A stretch of DNA of 64,000 nt. Source: Urechis unicinctus (taxonomy: Eukaryota; Annelida; Polychaeta; Xenopneusta; Urechidae). Position numbers and translations under genes: made by a program. Where the stretch lies: the NCBI GenBank assembly GCA_034190875.2, contig CM067353.1:30703059-30767058 (forward strand), in the 5' to 3' direction. Below, in pieces: positions 24,584 through 37,519 of the stretch. Below the pieces are notes generated by a model that did not search any database, was not told the DNA's origin, and was given only the letters and a program-made list of their open reading frames with translations. Numbering within the stretch: the stretch's first letter is position 1; each line of letters begins with the position of its first letter.

Positions 24584-25283
24584 GCGGTTTATGCTTCTAC
24601 TGTAGATCGATAATTGTTAGATGTTTACTACTGTCTTGTTTGCGATACATAATACTGCCACGGATAGTTACCATTATCATAATCTGAGAGTGAGCTCGAT
24701 GCATATGCATGATACCTTTGAGGGTTATACCGATTAGCTACTCGCCAAAATAACATTAGGGGTAACATAATGGTTACACGGCCTTCAATTTAATTTTGGT
24801 TATCTAGTCTTTCGAACTGCGTGACAAATACTTGGCTGCGCCCCAGACTCCACTGCTTAGCTGCTCGTCTACGACAAGACAATGTGTAAATCTGATGCGT
24901 CTGAATAGTCATTGGACATGCTCGTGCACCTTCGTACCACAACCTGCTGGACAAGTCACTGACGTGATAGTGAACTAAATTGGCCTCTTTGCTCGTTCCC
25001 CGTAATGATGCTGACTTGTCTTATACACCCTTGTTTCTATACGATGTGGTCGGTGTCCGATGAGGAAGCGTAGTACGTCCACTGGAAGCTTCAGGGCATC
25101 TCAGCAGGCGGTCGCAACCTTGTTAGTAGCTGAGTTACATCAACTACCTTATAGAATACTGCGGCGTAGCAGACAACAGCACTAGCAGAGCCGATATGTT
25201 TCTCGAAAAAGAAAGATCGACTATTAAAGTAAGATAAATAAAGATAATATGCTTATTTTTACATCCCAAGAGCTTCTTGACTT

Positions 25284-25484
25284 ACTAGAAATGTTCTGCA
25301 CGCATCTAAAAGTGAAGAAAAAACCCCCGATAATTCAAATGAAAATCACAAAGGAAAAGGCGTGCAAGAAACTTTCAACGGTCTATCAACAGCAATGGCA
25401 TCAATCACTGCTGCGGTTATGGATCTTAAAGAACTTGAACCGCAGAAGAGGCGCCTTGAAACGCGACATACAGCTACTGTTTGA
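25284..25484 (+). pseudogene. Charged, coiled-coil-like decayed frame, unit 1
   Basis: The same frame as in unit 0 is open here from VLHASKSEEK to a stop after TRHTATV, with VMDLKELEPQKRRLET and no internal stop. It lies 0.7 kb after gene B. An overlapping 90-residue frame beginning at 25249 is also open; comparison with unit 0 favours the former because its residues are better kept. The family is not recognised. Confidence 0.24.
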
Positions 25485-26779
25485 AGGCCTCACCGCCCCC
25501 GTCAAATCCTCGTTAACCTGATAGTTACATGGTCTACGTAAACTCCCATGATAAACATTCGGCTCATTAGATGGAGGACTCATGTGTGAACGTATCCTGC
25601 ACTACTTCAGTAATTACCATATTTTGTCTAGTTAATTGTATTATGTACGTACGGCTTAAGCTAAGATTTTGCAGATGAGATCTGTTATCACGAAATGAAA
25701 TTATTATTCTTATTAGCCAGAACCAGATAATGATAAGCTTGTGGCTCGTGTATAGTGTACTGATGAATATGTAATTTCCTGTACCCGAAATTGTTCTAGT
25801 ATTATAACTAGGCCCCATGGAAATTATTAATAATGAAAACAAAGCATGCATAACAATGGGTGAAAAAAATTGGAACCACGGTGATACCTAAATACTTGAC
25901 CGGAGTTGTGTATAAGCGCTGCGGCATCATGCAAGTGTGTGTAACACGTAATTTGCATTGCCATTTATGAATGTAATCGAGGGTCTTTGTTAGAGTAGTT
26001 TCCACTGCTAGGGTTGCAACTGTTTTGTTCACAACTTATGAGGTACAATAAGAAGACCGCCCCGGGCAACATATTGCCTACTTACAACGTTGTTTATTCT
26101 TTATTCATGTATGTTGTCAATGAATACCAATGAATTGTTGTTGTAAGTGAGTAAATCCCTTTGAAGTCTTTGAATCTCTTTCTCTGTTTGAATATTGGTA
26201 AGTGGTTGTAATGCTTTGACATAAGCTGTGGATTTATGCTCAATCGAACAAGTAGGCTTCAAACGTTAATAAAAACTTGCAGTGTTGCTTCATTGACGCT
26301 TTGCTAATAAAAACTTTATAATGTTGATGACGTGTACATGCAAGGCGAGACGATGACGTCATACGACACTACCAGGGTAACATAAAACGCGCCCTGCAAT
26401 TCTCCCACTACTGCCTACTGTAAGAACCGCTTGTCTCTGTGCCAGTGGTGTTTACTGCATTTGATATGAATTATGAATTAATCGTGTTCACCACACCGGC
26501 GTACTATTGGAAGGGAGGGAGAGCTCCTTTGATATCTGCATTCTTATGTGACCAATCACAATAGGGAAGATAAATTGTGTGCTCAATTTCACCTTCTACA
26601 GTCATTTTTACTGTTGGTTATTAATTACTCCTTCCGCACAATCAATTAAAAGTTTTGATAATTTTAGCGACAGACACCTATGCGATTTTTACATCGTCAC
26701 AAAATAATTACAATGGTAACAGAGCTATGACGCAGCCAGGTCATAAGATATCCTCTTCACAGAATGGTATCTGGTAAGA

Positions 26780-27462
26780 TCTGGTGCATATGTTAACCAA
26801 ACACCTAACTCCTCATATATAAGCTTCCTGGGTAAAATAAGATTTCCCAGACACATTAACTACCCTGCAAACTAAAGATTAGGCGCATCTGAACCTAGTT
26901 TTTGTATGAGCGTGGCATAGTCGCCATCAGAAGCGGTTCTATTTCCTTCAGTGTTCAGCTAGCCCATCGTCGACATCCATACCATAAATGCGCGATCCAT
27001 TTTTTTCAGAAGCGGGACGATCATGATGCAAATGAGCATATACCATATATATATATATATACACAACATCTTCAATGTTGAAAATAGTTTGCATAGTGAG
27101 ATGGCATAGCAAACATAGATAGAAACCCGCTTTTACGTTTATTTTGCAGGGCCCAATCCTAAACAGGCACACCAGTTGAGGACCTACTGCAGATGCACTG
27201 GCTGCCTAGAAAGTCTAGGAACAGATATTGAACCGTGTAAGCAAACGCAGTTGAGGCATTTATTTACAACAAACAGGTTATTTAGCAGGAATGCTAATGC
27301 AAAAACCACAACATAAATAGTGGCCCCAAGACAATAATGTCCTAGGCAACTCACACTGAAACCAGCAAGTCTGAATGCTCCTCTACCCCCTTCTCCACGC
27401 ACACATCTTTCCTGTACCAAAGTTATGGGTGCAAATCCTTGTATTTGCTCGATGGCTACCAA
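26780..27462 (-). pseudogene. Antisense decayed membrane-protein-like coding region, unit 1
   Basis: Helix ATIYVVVFALAFLLNNL near 27300. Downstream, GFYLCLLCHLTMQTIF, an I-E-D-V-V segment, HLHHDRPASEKNGS and RIYGMDVD are in one frame, where units 0 and 2 are broken between the two parts. That bridging frame is the best evidence that the pieces once formed a single exon. Family not recognised. Confidence 0.37.
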
Positions 27463-29650
27463 TTACCAACCACTGTTCCGTTGCTTGATGAATTGTATGA
27501 TTATGGGTATTCGAATCATACTCGCATACACGTGGCACAAGTAGGCTGCATTTCCACGTATAATCTGAAAGTTGTTCCAATATGAGGCGATTGTTAAATG
27601 CAGTGGAACATAATAGTCAATTTCAGTTCATGCTTATAACGCTTGATGGGGATGTAGAATTGCTCCATATTGGCTTAACTTCCGCGAAATGAGATCATTT
27701 CTATGCATCAATGTACACTGCAATTTAATATTGCAGCCTATGCGGGAACATCCGCTTTTACTCCACATGAAACTGGAGAGTATTTATGTCTTCATGGTTC
27801 CAGCAAATCTCCTTCCTCATTGAAGTGCATTAGTTGATGTCAGCCACATTGGCTACCTGTTGGCTGCTTGTTTGTGCTGACGATATACTTTTTCAAACTG
27901 AATATAATCCATCCAACTAGATCAGAGCAATGCTTATTCAGGTAATCCTGGAGTGTTCACGAAGTGATAACCCTTATATCACTGTTGGTGATGCCGATTG
28001 TGGTCGGCTTCAAATCATCAATGGTTTGTGTGATGCACGTGAACGCTACTAGATGATCGAGTGTGCCCCCTGCAACCTGGGACGTGTACGTTAATCACAA
28101 CCAGGAGGCTCACTGGTTTGTATGATCATAATCAAAATGAGTAAAATTTGATCGAATTAAAGGATAACCGACTGAATATACAGTGAGCAATGGGACTACA
28201 ACGGCAGATCCTTCCCATCCCCGTCCTGGTGCGAAAGAAGTTGTTCATATGGTTCTTTAAGATAACTACTACCTTTAACAGACCTTCGTATCTATGTAGT
28301 CTATGTTTTTAAAGTTGATGTATTTCTTCGACAGCGCTTATGTCATGTTAAGTTATTAAAGACGCTAAAAATATATCAGTCACTACGTGCCACTAGATTG
28401 ATAAGTGAGAGCCTTTATATGGTCAATATGTGTGGAACTTCTTATTTATCAAATGAATACGTCCCCTCTCTGATTAAGAGCATTGACATATTAGTAGCAT
28501 TGTCATTCCCCCCAATCGTTACATGGATCATAAATAGTTGCACGCTGTAAATACCAGTAAACAAGGAGCTGCATAGCCTACCGAGTCTATATGTCACTAT
28601 TATACGCCATTAATGTGATTGTCAGACTACAGGTGTATATGTTAATGCATCATTAATGCTTGTTATGATACTGGGTTTGTTTTGTACATAATAGCAGAGT
28701 GCAAGCAGAATTGAGAAAGTATGATCAGTAGTCAAATCTGTCCTACTGCCTTCATAATGATTCTTTTCGAATGCTACTTCCATTTTCATTGGTTCATATC
28801 TAATTCAACTTCCAAGTTGATTGGTATATGTCTAATGCTACTTCCATGTTGATTGGTTCATATCTAATTCAACTTCCATGTTGAATGGTTCATATTTAAT
28901 GCAATTTCCATGTTGATTGGTTCATATCTTATTCAACTTCCATGTTGATTGGCTCATATTAAATGCTACTGCCGTGTTGATTGGTTCAAGGTAATGCTAC
29001 TTCCATGCTGCTTGGTTAATATATTTAGTCTCATAACAGCAGCTTTTTTCATTGCATGTGACCCCTATATATGTAAGTATATAAGCAATAACATATCCCC
29101 TTGTTATATACTAATGAGCAACACATTCACTGTTTGATGCCAAATTGCTAGGCGGCCAATCTTGCAGGATGAAATCGAGAATGTCCTTATTTACTTACTA
29201 AGCCTTGCTCCAGTATTCTCTATTTGGTGATGGTATAACTTAATAACTGGACGTTAAAAAGGATGCAGTCCCCTTAATTACAGTCCGCGCAATTAATATA
29301 ACCTCACATAATTGGCTTATGTTACAACAGAGACTATAGTGGTGGTCAACTTGCATCAACTGAAATCAGTCGTGATTAGCCATTGCATAATATTGTATCG
29401 GGTTTCAACTATTTAACACATATATGTGTGTGTGTGTTTGTGTTGGGGGAGAGAGGTGGGCGGGGGGAGGTAATGTGGTTATGAATATTGTTTTGGTTCA
29501 ACGAGGTAGTGTTGAGGCTATGATAATGATCCAGACCGATTACATTGATCCCGGTATATGATGTGTTCGTCTACCCGCCAAGATCACTTTTCTCATCCGT
29601 GTTTGCCATAAGCGATAGCTCTATATCACATCACATTACGCCTAGTTAAG
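27395..29650 (-). repeat. Right arm of the intra-unit inverted repeat, unit 1
   Basis: Read on the minus strand it follows the left arm in order, but is shorter and lacks the 44-bp minisatellite. On the minus strand LVPRVCEYDSN and HQATEQW match LVPRVSEYDSN and YQATEQ encoded at 2310-2385. Confidence 0.8.
28750..29030. repeat. Short tandem repeat around CATGTTGATTGGTTC, unit 1
   Basis: About eight imperfect copies, same orientation as in unit 0. Confidence 0.8.
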
Positions 29651-30342
29651 TAGGGAAGTTAAGGAAAAAATGAAGCCAACGGGAGTTCAACATGCATCAC
29701 TAGGGTCGGTGTTCATCGCTCAATTTACAAGATGATGGATAATATTATATCCAAGCGCAATAAAAAGATCCAATAGTGGAACAATATTACTCCCCCACCT
29801 CCCTCCCCCTATATGCTATTCAAGGATATTTCATAGGGAATAGCGTTTGTGGTTCCACGCAACATTGGGGTCAGACTGCTAATACCTTATATACTATAGG
29901 CTTAGCAATGTAGATGAGAATTTCATAAGGAACTTGCGAAGTAAAACATCGAAAGCAACTATACACAAATAAGCTTTCATTCTATATTTCTTAATGTGCC
30001 TTAGCGCAGAGTAACAAAAGTACATGTTTCAGTTGGTACTGCTGTTCTTGATTGCACATCGTTAATTTGCGAGCTTCCTGCAACGATGATTAATAAAACA
30101 ATAAAGTGATGCTGTAAGTGATGTCAATTAATAACGTTTCCTGTTCTTCAATTTGGGTCGGTAGTAAATAGTATTAAAACATGGGGGGCACCGCGCGAAT
30201 ATTGAGCGACAGTGAATGCTAGAATATGCTTTCGCAATGATTCTCTAGCACTAATAGATTGCCCTATATATATTGATTTTGGCAAGAAGTTTCAAAGCGG
30301 GCAATATTGCGACACAGCTCTACATCATGCTGGGCGGATGTG
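29651..30342. other. Spacer before the SINE-like head, unit 1
   Basis: Copy at 49740-50380. A G-rich stretch lies just before it (29443-29472). No gene seen. Confidence 0.4.
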
Positions 30343-30408
30343 AGGTTGACATGGCGTAGTGGTTAGCTGCTTCCACAGGTTGTGGGCTTGTTTCAAATTT
30401 ATGATCCC
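30343..30408 (+). mobile_element. tRNA-derived SINE-like head, upstream of gene A copy 2
   Basis: Same box A (30352-30362), with box B further decayed. The position 0.4 kb before exon 1 is kept, so it was carried along by the unit duplication rather than inserted again. Confidence 0.38.
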
Positions 30409-30767
30409 GTTTAATGGCGGTCCAATATGTGAAAGGGGTGCGCTCCGCATCATAACTGCAGGCAAACAATGGCAGCGTTGTTTGCCTGCAGTGGTGATGC
30501 AAATCGATCTGTGTGGCGGCTTTGTTTTATGACGACTGTGTCATGTTTAATGCATGTATCTATGGTGCCAACACTAATTAGCCGGCCCTATGTATGTTAT
30601 AAATAGCTTGTGTTAGATGGCTCGATGAACGCATATATACCAATACCACAGGTACAAGCAGCATAAGTGGATAAGTAGCAAAGGTGGCCGAGTTCGGAAA
30701 ACAAACCCCATGGTAATGGGTGGATTTGAAGAACTGGATTTAATCACGATTTATACAATCGCCGACC

Positions 30768-30870
30768 ATGGGAAGGTTTGGCGATAGCTCTCTGCTATAT
30801 GTAATTCTGGTTCGTTCGACATTATCTCTGAGAGGTATAATTGCACTTGGTGTACACAATGACTGCCACG
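30768..30870 (+). pseudogene. Gene A copy 2, exon 1, open but with weaker donor
   Basis: 103 bases, ACCATGG start, phase-1 end and a hydrophobic run SSLLYVILVRSTLS, all matching copy 3. The donor reads CACG|GTAAAT instead of GTAAGT. The exon is coding-competent but belongs to a damaged copy. Confidence 0.65.
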
Positions 30871-30938
30871 GTAAATAAAAGCTACACTGCATTCGTAAAA
30901 TGTATTGAGTTGTAGTTAATACAGTCAGAATATGGCAA

Positions 30939-30952
30939 ATATATATACATAT

Positions 30953-31005
<53 letters not shown>

Positions 31006-31084
31006 TAGATATATATATATATATATGTTAAATAAATATACATATATATATATGATATATATATATATATATACTTATATATAC

Positions 31085-31182
<98 letters not shown>

Positions 31183-31200
31183 TGGCATATATATATAAAA

Positions 31201-31238
<38 letters not shown>

Positions 31239-31285
31239 CTATCTATATATATAGATATATATCTCTCTATATATCTATATATATA

Positions 31286-31360
<75 letters not shown>
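30939..31360. repeat. (TA)n array in intron 1 of gene A copy 2
   Basis: Longest array of the set, broken near 31026 and 31180 and with TCTA/TAGA stretches near 31240-31290. It occupies most of the intron. Confidence 0.95.
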
Positions 31361-31363
<3 letters not shown>

Positions 31364-31401
31364 AATATGCCAATGCACATTGCACATATTTCGCCCCCCA
31401 C

Positions 31402-32052
31402 AATCGGACTATCTACCCCAGGAGGCTGTACACAATTCAACCATTGTCGGCGGGACCATTGACGTCGTGCCATTTCACGGGAGCGTGGCAATAGTGCCAG
31501 GTATTAGAGGAAATGCGGCCTACTTTGATGGAAACACGAAGGTGAGTTTAGGGGAGGGTCGAGATTCATGTCTCTTGGACCCAGAACTGTGCCAGAAGGG
31601 GATGACGCTATCAATGTGGATAAGGTTTGATAATCAACAAACCAACAGCCAGTACATTCTCAGCAATGGAGGTCAGACCTCTGATTCATACGGTTACGCC
31701 ATATTGCTGCAATCCAAACACCTTCTGGTTATAATCAAAACCAAAAGCAAACAGTGGATGTTTAGATCATCGGATGAGATAATGCCGCACGATTGGTTCT
31801 TCCTCTTAGCCACATGGCATGTCGACCACGGTGTTCACGTATACAGAAATGGAACGGTGCTTAACGGAACAAAATCCTCCACCAGTATGAGTTTGTCCTC
31901 TACGCCATTCAATAGTTTGCTCCTGGGTGGGCCAAATAATGCCGCTGCGGCTGATACCTTAAGGAGCTTTAAAGGAGTCTTGGACGAAATCAACTTCTGT
32001 GACCAATGGACGACCGATGATAAGATGCTGGCCATGTACCAGAAAGAACTCG
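31402..32052 (+). pseudogene. Gene A copy 2, exon 2 (LamG), open frame but acceptor destroyed
   Basis: The full 651-base LamG frame is open and closely resembles copy 3. Just before it, where copies 1 and 3 have CCCAG|AATCGT, this copy has CCCAC|AATCGG: the invariant AG acceptor is AC at 31400-31401. The next bases change Tyr37 to Asp. The donor CTCG|GTATTC remains. Normal splicing into this exon should fail unless another AG is used. Confidence 0.85.
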
Positions 32053-32151
32053 GTATTCTATTTCAATATTTATCGTATCTCCATTTTTATGATTACAAAT
32101 CACGAAGCTGTCGATTGCTTGTTCTCTAAATCCTAACAGTTATTCATTCAG

Positions 32152-32412
32152 GGAATGACGTGATGAGAGGAAGGTGGTCTTTATTACTCGGTGAAGATGG
32201 AAGAGGCAATGACACCCCAGGACCTTGCCATCACTTCGGAGAACGTCCACAGCATTGTCTTGTGTCTGTCACTCTGCAACCGGCGGCATTACTGCATGAC
32301 GGCCACTTTCTACCATGACACCGGGCTGTGTCAGTTGTTTAATGTATTTCCGTCCGACGTATTCCTCATTAAGAGAGGAATGGCAACCACCTACACCAAG
32401 TCGACAACTTAG
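32152..32412 (+). pseudogene. Gene A copy 2, exon 3 (apple-like), +1 frameshift
   Basis: 261 bases against 260 in the other two copies. One extra A near 32166 (GTGATGAGAGGAAGG against GTGATGGAGGAAGG) shifts the frame before the cysteine core. The core itself (LCLSLCNRRHYCMTATF, GLCQLF) and the stop are still present in the ancestral frame. Confidence 0.8.
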
Positions 32413-34429
32413 GTTACAGCAGTTACGCTTCTACTGTACATCGGGCAACTCTAGATCATTTTCATATGCACAAAAACTGTCTTGTTCACCAAACGCTGGC
32501 ATGATATCAAATCTAAGCCAAACTATGCATTTGCACATAGGCATCCTCTAATCACCACGCGTGCATTGATACATCAGATATAGGATTATACTTATCCATA
32601 AACAAACTTTACTGAGTCTATCTCTAAATACATTGTTGATGTGCATTAGGGGTATAGTGGATATGCTGCCTTGGTAGAATAGTTCTCTAGTAAAGATACC
32701 TTTGCCTTTCCAATTTCAATGACAAATATTTTGAAAAGCCATTTTCATCGATGTCATAGTGACCAGTCGGTATAATTTACGATGCGAGATTGAGCTATGC
32801 GCTGGCCCAATCCATGTATGTATATATTTCTTGGTTCGTTTCCGCTAAGGTATATGCAAATAATAAAGATTGCAAGTGTCTTTTTGATGACTGGATAGAA
32901 GTTGCAAAATTATTTATATAATGCAGTCATTTGCGCTGTATGTTTTAATTACTTCTGTCGCGCAGACAATTATTGACATACATTATTTAAGTCGATAGCA
33001 TTGTTCCACTAAAGATTCAATTCCACATCGTGATAAGAATTATTGGCGTATATAATTATATACTGACTGATGGTGGAAAAATCATCAGGTACACAATACG
33101 CTATAAATAGCTGATGTATTTGTAATTTGCACCATTATATCTGTGTATATTTAGTTCGCACGTTCACAATAATTGAGAAATAAAGTATTTAGAACATACA
33201 ATACTTTTATTATCTGTCACAAATGAATTGGTCCTTCAACCAGATGGACGAGGGACAAGGTCGGAAACGGATTGACCCAAACACCATTTGCAATATTGGA
33301 GATATTGGCTGTTCAATCCGATTACATTTTTCTTGTGCCAGAGGCAAGCTGAATTGCAGAGGTATTGCAGCAGCGTCATTAACTTATCGAACAAGGGGAT
33401 CTTTAGTATCGTCTTTGTCTGTTTTTGTTCAACTAGCCTTACTTTTATGCGATCACTGACTCGGTGGTAAGTTTCAAATTGAATTTAGCATAGGAGCTTT
33501 CAATATGCATCTCATTAACGCAGTCGTCTTGGAATCATAGCATTGACGCTAGCCCATTTAATGTACGAATTATTCTTATTGATGACTGATACAGCATTGA
33601 AGTAGTCTATGCTGTAGGTCAAGGTGCTCCCTGACATACGTCGTAATTTAACAAACAATTAGCAGTCATTGTCACTCCTACACTAAAGCCTGTTGGGTCT
33701 AATAGCTTTTATTTGACGATCATTAACTATTATGTGTCGTCTGCTGAATCTATGACACACACGGTACTGGTAATGCATTACCGAAATGGTCCAGCTATTT
33801 TCATTCTGCTCTCTTTCAATCGATACCTTTCAAATCTCCATGAGACAAGAACCCACTGTTTTTTCATTTAGAGCCATGCACCACGCCTGTACATTAAGAG
33901 CAGTGCTAACACAAAGAAGATCGATAACGCTGTCATCTGTCTCTAGGGCACCAATGTAGTTACTTTACGACTATGTGAATTAATTGCATAAAATCATCTC
34001 CCTCGAAGGAATAATCGTCTTATCGCGTTCACTACAACCCCGTCCACAAAGTGCTAGTGACGTTGTTGGTGCTCCATATTGCTGTGCACGGCGCCTCTGG
34101 GAAGATGGTACATGATGGCTGAAGTATTGTGCGCTAGTGAAAAGGGAATCATTATGGCCAACATTATCAGGAACTCATGTTATGCGGTACTGGGTTCTAT
34201 TCATTAAGTGCTTGTCAGATCAATACAAAGGTATTAATGTAGACAAATGGGACACTGCAGCGCGCTGTATATGTGTAACAAACCTCGGTCGTCTTGTACA
34301 CTGCCCATTAATACCATGTTCATGCTAATAATTTACGACAATATTGGCATACTTTTAACATGGTGGCCGGAATAAGCAGTCAATGGCGTCTGCAATGTGA
34401 TGCCGATATCAGAGTGTTCGTGTACTAGA

Positions 34430-36738
34430 GACTTTTGCGGTTGATGAAGTGCACCAGATTACCGGGTAGAGGATACCCAGGCGTAATGCGATGTGATATA
34501 TGGCTATCGCTTAGTGCGCAAATACATGGTGGTATGACAGTGACGTATGGAGTATGTATGCTATGTAGCGTTTACTCGAAGTTTTTTCTGTGGCTGACAA
34601 CGATGGTTACCTGTAATGTCAATATACGCGATAACAATCTTCCGGTGTATGCAGGATACGAGTATGACCCATTGCAGCTTGTTAAGGCAAATGTAACGAT
34701 TGTGGAAATTACAGTGATCTATATTTCTCTATCAATATGTCAACGGTCTTAATCAGGTTGGGGACGCATTCTTTCGAATCATTTGCATTTTAACGAATAG
34801 CATCTCATTCGATAACTGTGAAGTTACGTATACATTGATCTACATATATAGTTGTTCAGATGACAACTAATCAATCTAGTGACATGTAGTGATTGATACA
34901 TCTTTAGCGTCTATAAGTGTGTACCATAAGATTATCGTTGTTGGGGAAATATATAAACGTGGATGCGGAGGCCTTTTCAAGGTGGTGGTTTTCGTAAAGA
35001 ACCATCTGAGCACAACCTGCACCAGCACAGGGATTAGAAAGATCTGCAGTTGTAGTCCCATTGATCACCAGTTGGATCATTTTAGAGATGCTTAGCAATA
35101 ATTACAGCATTGTGTAGTACGCAATTTTACAGTGTGGATATTATACACAGGGGTCGGCTGCACACTGTGGAACTGTCATAAATGGTTTTGAGGAGGGAGC
35201 AAACAAAACTGCCTGATCACATTGAGCTCAACATTCGACTGATGTACAATTTGCACGTACCTTAACTAACTGACAGAGGCAAGCAATAAAGAAAAGTGGC
35301 CGTGCAGCTTCTGCGTAAAATTGCGAAACACCAATGACATAGTTTCTGTTTTGTACTATTTGCCTGAATATAAAACTCATGCTGTAGTGAAATGTGATAT
35401 CAATAAAACTAGTGATTAAGCCCTTTGTTTGTTCTATGATGGACTAACGCTTCTGCATAATACCGAGTAAGATATTTATTCTTCTTGGCATTAAGATTAT
35501 TGTTATTATGCAAAATAATATAACGCCAAATAGTCTCAACTGTTTTTAATAATTGATAAGCACCATAAATTGGATGAAATATAGGTTAAAACTGAGGCCG
35601 TTACAGCCGTGGGTTGTCGGTGGCACCTCCTTTCCTCCAGTACACTTTTATGCCAGCGAACCCACTCGCCACTTTATCAATTTACTTTATCCTTTTTAGG
35701 TAGTAAAAACATAATGAATATCCTCACCCATTCAAAGTATTACCTTCAATATGACCATAAGCCTACTTATCTCTGCCATTAGCCTACCGATCGCTACTTA
35801 AAGAGCGCGTTGACTACGAATTTGTTATTAAAAATAGCTCTGTTGCATATTTACATATGTATATGCAATTATATGTTAGTGGTGAGCTATAATACGTTGA
35901 TTTTCATAGGCTCTCAGGTTTCTGGTTAAATTCATAATCAGCCATTTTTTATTCGTTATGGGAACATGAATCTTGCCTATCACCTGCCTGTTATGAGCCT
36001 CCAGCTTGGTACAACGGAGTCGCAATGATATACGCCATTTTAACCTGTATATATTACTGATCTAACCAGTGTGAAATGTCCATGTTTGTTTTTCATTTGA
36101 TATTAACTTATATGGAGTACTACAAGTGCGCGATCTACCAGAAACTATGCTGAAACAATGTGCATGCGTGTTATGTTATGTTTGGTTGCCCTTGAACATA
36201 AATGCCACCAACCAATAAACGCTTCCAACCGGTGCTGTCGTGAGTGGTTATTGACGTGCAGGTTTGAAAGAATATATTTTACTTGCATCTCCCCACCTTA
36301 CAAATTTACTGCCATCAACAGAAAACATCATCTTTTGTTTAGTCGGTTACTTTTGAAACGGCCCATATTTACTCATTGTAAGGGCTAACACTTTGGGAAG
36401 ACCCCAGTATTACCTGAATTCTCTTTGCTCTTCTCTTGTATTCTATTCGGTGTAAACTGGTAAAGCAGTATATCGTCAGCAACTCCGCGCAGCCAAATAG
36501 AATCTAATGTTACCGAAATCAAATGTACGCATACTTCATCGAGTCAAGAATATAGGATATTCGCTGGAACCATGATGACATAAATACTGTTAAGCTTCAT
36601 CTGGAATGAAAGGCGGATGTTATTAAGTTGCAGTGTACAATAATGCATAGAAACGATCTTATTTGTCGGTCATTAAGTCAATATGGAGCTATTCTACATG
36701 GCCATTAAGCCTTATAAGCTTGAACGAAAATTGGTCAT
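34430..36738 (+). repeat. Left arm, unit 2
   Basis: Nearly identical to 1-2245 and, outside 55005-55420, to 54190-56260. It ends abruptly at the (TA)n array through a deletion. The short frame at 34889-35095 (see 54649) is present. Confidence 0.85.
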
Positions 36739-36739
36739 T

Positions 36740-36907
<168 letters not shown>

Positions 36908-37519
36908 GGGTTGTGTGTGTGTTTGCCTGTGTTTTTGTGAATATGTGTGGATGTGGGCCTGTAGATACATTGCCTACATTTAATGTCATATTGTAATAAA
37001 CGCTACTATCGACATGACATTTCTTGCCTTTCCTTTATTATTTCTGCATTCATAACAAATGAATATGGGCACATCATCTCACTGTGTAATGAATTGGTGT
37101 TATTTAGTTATTAGTGGTTGTGGATGTCGCTCTCAGTTCGGCTATATGCGAATACTACGCCTATTGTCAGAATATACAGTGTTTGTATGCTTATACACAC
37201 AGCCACCGCTAATTTCCCCTCCAATCCCTCGAATGGGTTCTGGTATGCCCACGGCTGTAACGGAACAACTCAATCTACATTCAAAGACACAATCAATGTT
37301 TGGATATAGCTGATGACATGTTGTGAATACTGTCGTGTGTTTGGAGATCCATTGGATGGGTATGATGAGCTTGGTCATCACTTTTCATTGACTGATGGGG
37401 GGATGGTTTACTATATCTGGTGAAAATGGCTATAGTCTTCCAGAGAGCACCTGACGTGGTATTCCATTAGGCAAGATTGTCAGGAATAAAATGAGATGTA
37501 TTTGAATAGTTCTTCTGCG

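Noticed and set aside
31028..31387. Frames of repeated Tyr-Ile on both strands, here and at 2793, 17136, 17290, 36735, 50932
   Set aside because: Translation of (TA)n. The 346-codon frame from 31089 merely runs from the array into the real LamG exon.
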